The notes under the pieces: model-generated
What the model saw: only the letters and a program-made list of their open reading frames with translations
The model's database searches: none
What the model was told of the DNA's origin: nothing
Source of the DNA: Rachycentron canadum
Lineage: Eukaryota; Chordata; Actinopteri; Carangiformes; Rachycentridae
DNA: 64,000 nucleotides
Reading direction: 5' to 3'
NCBI GenBank assembly: GCA_038496675.1
Contig: CM076655.1
Location: forward strand, 23,671,247-23,735,246
Shown here: piece after piece, positions 61,728-64,000 of the stretch
Layout: every line of letters starts with the position of its first letter
Position numbering within the stretch: position 1 is the first letter of the stretch
Made by a program: the position numbers and the translations under genes

Positions 61728-61930
61728 AACCTGTATCAAGTGAACAATCAGCTCCACTGGCAACCTGTCGATGCTTCGCCAGTACACACACAAAAATACA
61801 CAAGGACATCAACAAACACAAGCATGCATGACGGTAGGTAACACACACATACACACACACTGTGTAACCATGCACAGACGCACAATCATTTCTACATGCA
61901 TGCTCACACAAAGACCTTGTCATACAATCC

Positions 61931-61957
61931 CTCACACACACACACACACACACACAG
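61931..61957. repeat. (CA)n microsatellite
   Basis: Pure array. Confidence 0.95.
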
Positions 61958-62041
61958 GCAGTGAAGGGTGGCCAGGGCAATCAGCGACTCCGTCCTTGAG
62001 CAGAGTGAGGGATGCCGGGGTGACACATAATTTCAGAGGCA

Positions 62042-62042
<1 letters not shown>

Positions 62043-62137
<95 letters not shown>
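62043..62137. repeat. (CA)n microsatellite, 95 bases
   Basis: CA array with a single T interruption near 62095, the longest microsatellite in the window. Confidence 0.95.
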
Positions 62138-62139
<2 letters not shown>

Positions 62140-63184
62140 TGATAAGCTACAACCCTGCTCAGATCCATACATTAAACACACACACAGACACACACACACT
62201 GTGTATTGGAGAATTGTATTGTATTGGAGTTTTGTTCACCACAGACATGATAAAATGTTCCGTCTCCTTATTATTCTCCTCCAATTCACTGACATTTTGG
62301 CTGCCATTTCGTAGCCTTTCCCCCTTTTCTCTTTCAATTTCCCTTCTTTTCCCGTCTCCATCTTTTACACACTCAGGTTTAAATTAAACTGAAGAGACGC
62401 TTCATCATCTCTCTTGATCCTCCATCTACCTCTCTCCTCTCTCTGCCCTTTTCAACTATTTTTTTTTAACTTCTCTGTAACTTTGTCTCCTTCTCTGCAC
62501 TTTGTTGTAATTTAGTTTCTGTGTCTCTCTCCCTCGTGTTTTATTCCTTTTTTTGTGTGTTTTTGACGGAAGGATAATTTTCATTTCCATGTCTTTTTTC
62601 CTCCAGGTAACCAGCTCTGAAATTAGACTCACATTTTATTTTGTACTGCAGCAGATTCCTAAAGGGAGGAAGCTCCGTCACCAGAGTTTCTACGTTCAAC
62701 CTGCAGAGGTCCAGACGTTAGCAGGCTAGGCTGCTTAACCAAATGTGAGGAGATAACCAGGGCTTAGTGGCTTAACACTCGCAGAATTAGTCCAGTACGA
62801 CCAGTTGCAAGTCCCATTACAACACAGTGCTCTGTTTCAATCCGACTTCTGAAATGTCACTGAACACTGAAATATCCTGGGGACATTGTAGCAGCACACA
62901 GATACTTTCTGGTATCAAATGAGGGACTTTTCAGTCATGGAACAATGATATGGGAAAAAAAAGTGGCTGGTATTGATATACAAGCTCCAATTGAGATTTT
63001 AATACAGAAACCCTTTAGTTTTGATTCAGGTAATATCCATTCAGACAAACTGTTCTGCATGGACAAGTGTAAAAACATTTTAATCAGCATCAATGAGATT
63101 AAAAACTTTGTTTCAAGGCCAAGAACATGAAGAAACACAGGCAATAAAGCAATGAGGTTAACTCAGTGTTGTTCTCTAAGGTAG

Positions 63185-63515
63185 CAGAATACATAAATCT
63201 ACTTCATATAGTATAAAGGTAACCCTTCATATCCTTTTCGATTATAAGATTAGTATCAAAGTGCTCAGCGTTCAAATGTTCACAGCCTGCATTCACAAAC
63301 TGAGCCTTAAAACCAGCCGTTGGGACTGCTTTAACTTTGGGATGTCACAACAAAGCAGTCAGTGCCCTCAGCCACTCAGTGGGGAGATGTTGAACTACAT
63401 TTAGATGTTTTTTGGTTCTCAAAAGTACAAATTCATTTTCTTATTTGTATCGATACTTTCAATAAAACACCAGAAAAGTATAAAATACATGGGTATGGGC
63501 CCTTTAAATTGGTTC
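63185..63515 (+). repeat. dispersed repeat family A, copy 4
   Basis: Contains agtatcaaagtgctcag at 63252-63268, 'actttgggatgtcacaac', then ttttttggttctcaaaagta and 'gggccctttaa', collinear with copy 1. Confidence 0.6.
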
Positions 63516-63879
63516 CAATAGCATCTGCTTAATGAATCATAACTTAAAAAAATAAGCAACTAGATGGAAACTCAGGTAGCAAATAATTGCGCTGTTTTGT
63601 TTCCTGTATTTGTTCAAAATAGCATAGAAATAGACTTGTTTTTTACCAAACACTCCCATTAGCGTTTCTATTTTTCCCTGGTATCTTCTAAAGAGTCTGG
63701 AGGGACTTTTACAGCTGCAGCAACAAGAAAAGACCCATTTCACTAACCTCACAGATGGTTAGATGTATGAAACTTGCCCCCAAACACAACAGTCTGCCTT
63801 AATACACAGATTTGCATACATACGCAAAAACATACACACTAATGAAAGTAGGTTTGAAATGTGCCCAACCACACAAAAG

Positions 63880-64000
63880 TCTGAAAAGAAAGAGAGGAGA
63901 GGAGAGGAGAGAGCGAGAGAGGAGAGAGAGGGAGGGAGGGAAGGAGAGGAGAGGAGAGGAGAGGAGAGGAGAGGAGAGAGAGAGAGGGAGGGAGGGAAGG
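63880..64000. repeat. GA-rich tandem repeat reaching the window end
   Basis: GGAGA and GGGA units. A block with gagggagggagggaagg occurs twice about 55 bases apart (ending near 63943 and at 64000), so a higher-order unit may continue past the edge. Confidence 0.9.

Larger units (their letters stand above)
23109..64000 (-). other. presumed intron 1 of ppargc1b or 5' flank (>40.9 kb)
   Basis: No coding exon of this or any other gene could be supported here. I looked on the minus strand for an initiator exon like the mammalian one (LLDEELSSF-type, phase 0 end) and found none, so exon 1 probably lies beyond 64000. The contents listed separately are CA/TG arrays, purine and pyrimidine tracts (25790-27010, 44565-45420, 56405-56990, 63880-64000), repeat relics (27895-28075, 32728-33000, 36145-36490, 39180-39560, 48000-48075, 49240-49565, 50510-50640, 54838-55100, 58925-59165, 63185-63515), CpG-rich patches (35255-35560, 41420-41560), and motif-rich blocks (29580-29830, 32310-32500). 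Stretches 23200-24560, 28100-29450, 30820-32300, 37640-38150, 46000-47500, 52200-53580, 57200-58900 and 60220-61690 show nothing I recognise. Confidence 0.6.

Noticed and set aside
61771..62199. Poly-His-Thr and poly-Val-Cys frames over CA/TG arrays (also at many other arrays)
   Set aside because: Direct translation of dinucleotide repeats.
1..64000. CRISPR arrays, prophage, operons, tRNA or rRNA genes
   Set aside because: The sequence is vertebrate nuclear DNA. The regular repeats are microsatellites, and the only tRNA-like piece is a SINE B box.

Overview
The window is vertebrate nuclear DNA and almost certainly from a teleost fish. It has GT-AG introns, very dense (CA)n/(TG)n microsatellites, long homopurine/homopyrimidine tracts, a decayed Tc1-like transposon, LINE and tRNA-SINE remnants, and several dispersed repeats of a type common in spiny-rayed fish. 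I see no bacterial, viral, CRISPR or operon-like content. The species cannot be named from this sequence.

The only gene I can support is on the minus strand: the PGC-1beta homologue ppargc1b, a transcriptional coactivator of PPAR, ERR and NRF-type factors. Nine internal coding exons (2 to 10, numbered on the assumption that one upstream exon is missing) lie between 23108 and 965, and their phases match at every junction. In transcript order they encode an N-terminal acidic activation domain (exon 2), a Leu/acidic segment (exon 3), the LKKLL nuclear-receptor box across the exon 3/4 junction, a large exon 5 with an acidic tract, the YMHTYCLP block, the LRELL box and DVSKPYRL, two small exons (6 and 7), exon 8 with LTPPTTPP and the HCF-binding DHDY motif, a linker exon 9, and the first half of the C-terminal RRM (exon 10). 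The initiator exon lies beyond 64000 or was not recognisable. The rest of the RRM and the C-terminus lie beyond position 1.

Layout: 1-7000 holds exons 10 to 5 (compact). 7000-23100 holds exons 4, 3 and 2 separated by introns of 3 to 8 kb, with a Tc1 relic in intron 3. From 23109 to 64000 there is only intronic or 5'-flanking sequence: microsatellites, purine/pyrimidine tracts, repeat relics, and a few blocks that look like regulatory DNA.

The most interesting non-coding signal is a set of five exact DR1 nuclear-receptor motifs (RGGTCA-N-RGGTCA, the PPAR/RXR/HNF4 type) spread through the introns of this PPAR coactivator gene. There is also an exact ERR half-site near exon 3, an exact MEF2 site beside a CACGTG E-box, and a CpG-rich patch with a GTCACGTGAC palindrome. 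They suggest a feedback circuit, but this is inference from motifs only. A second notable point is that the segment between DHDY and the RRM is short and lacks an obvious RS domain and the KHFG-type block that I recall from mammalian family members.
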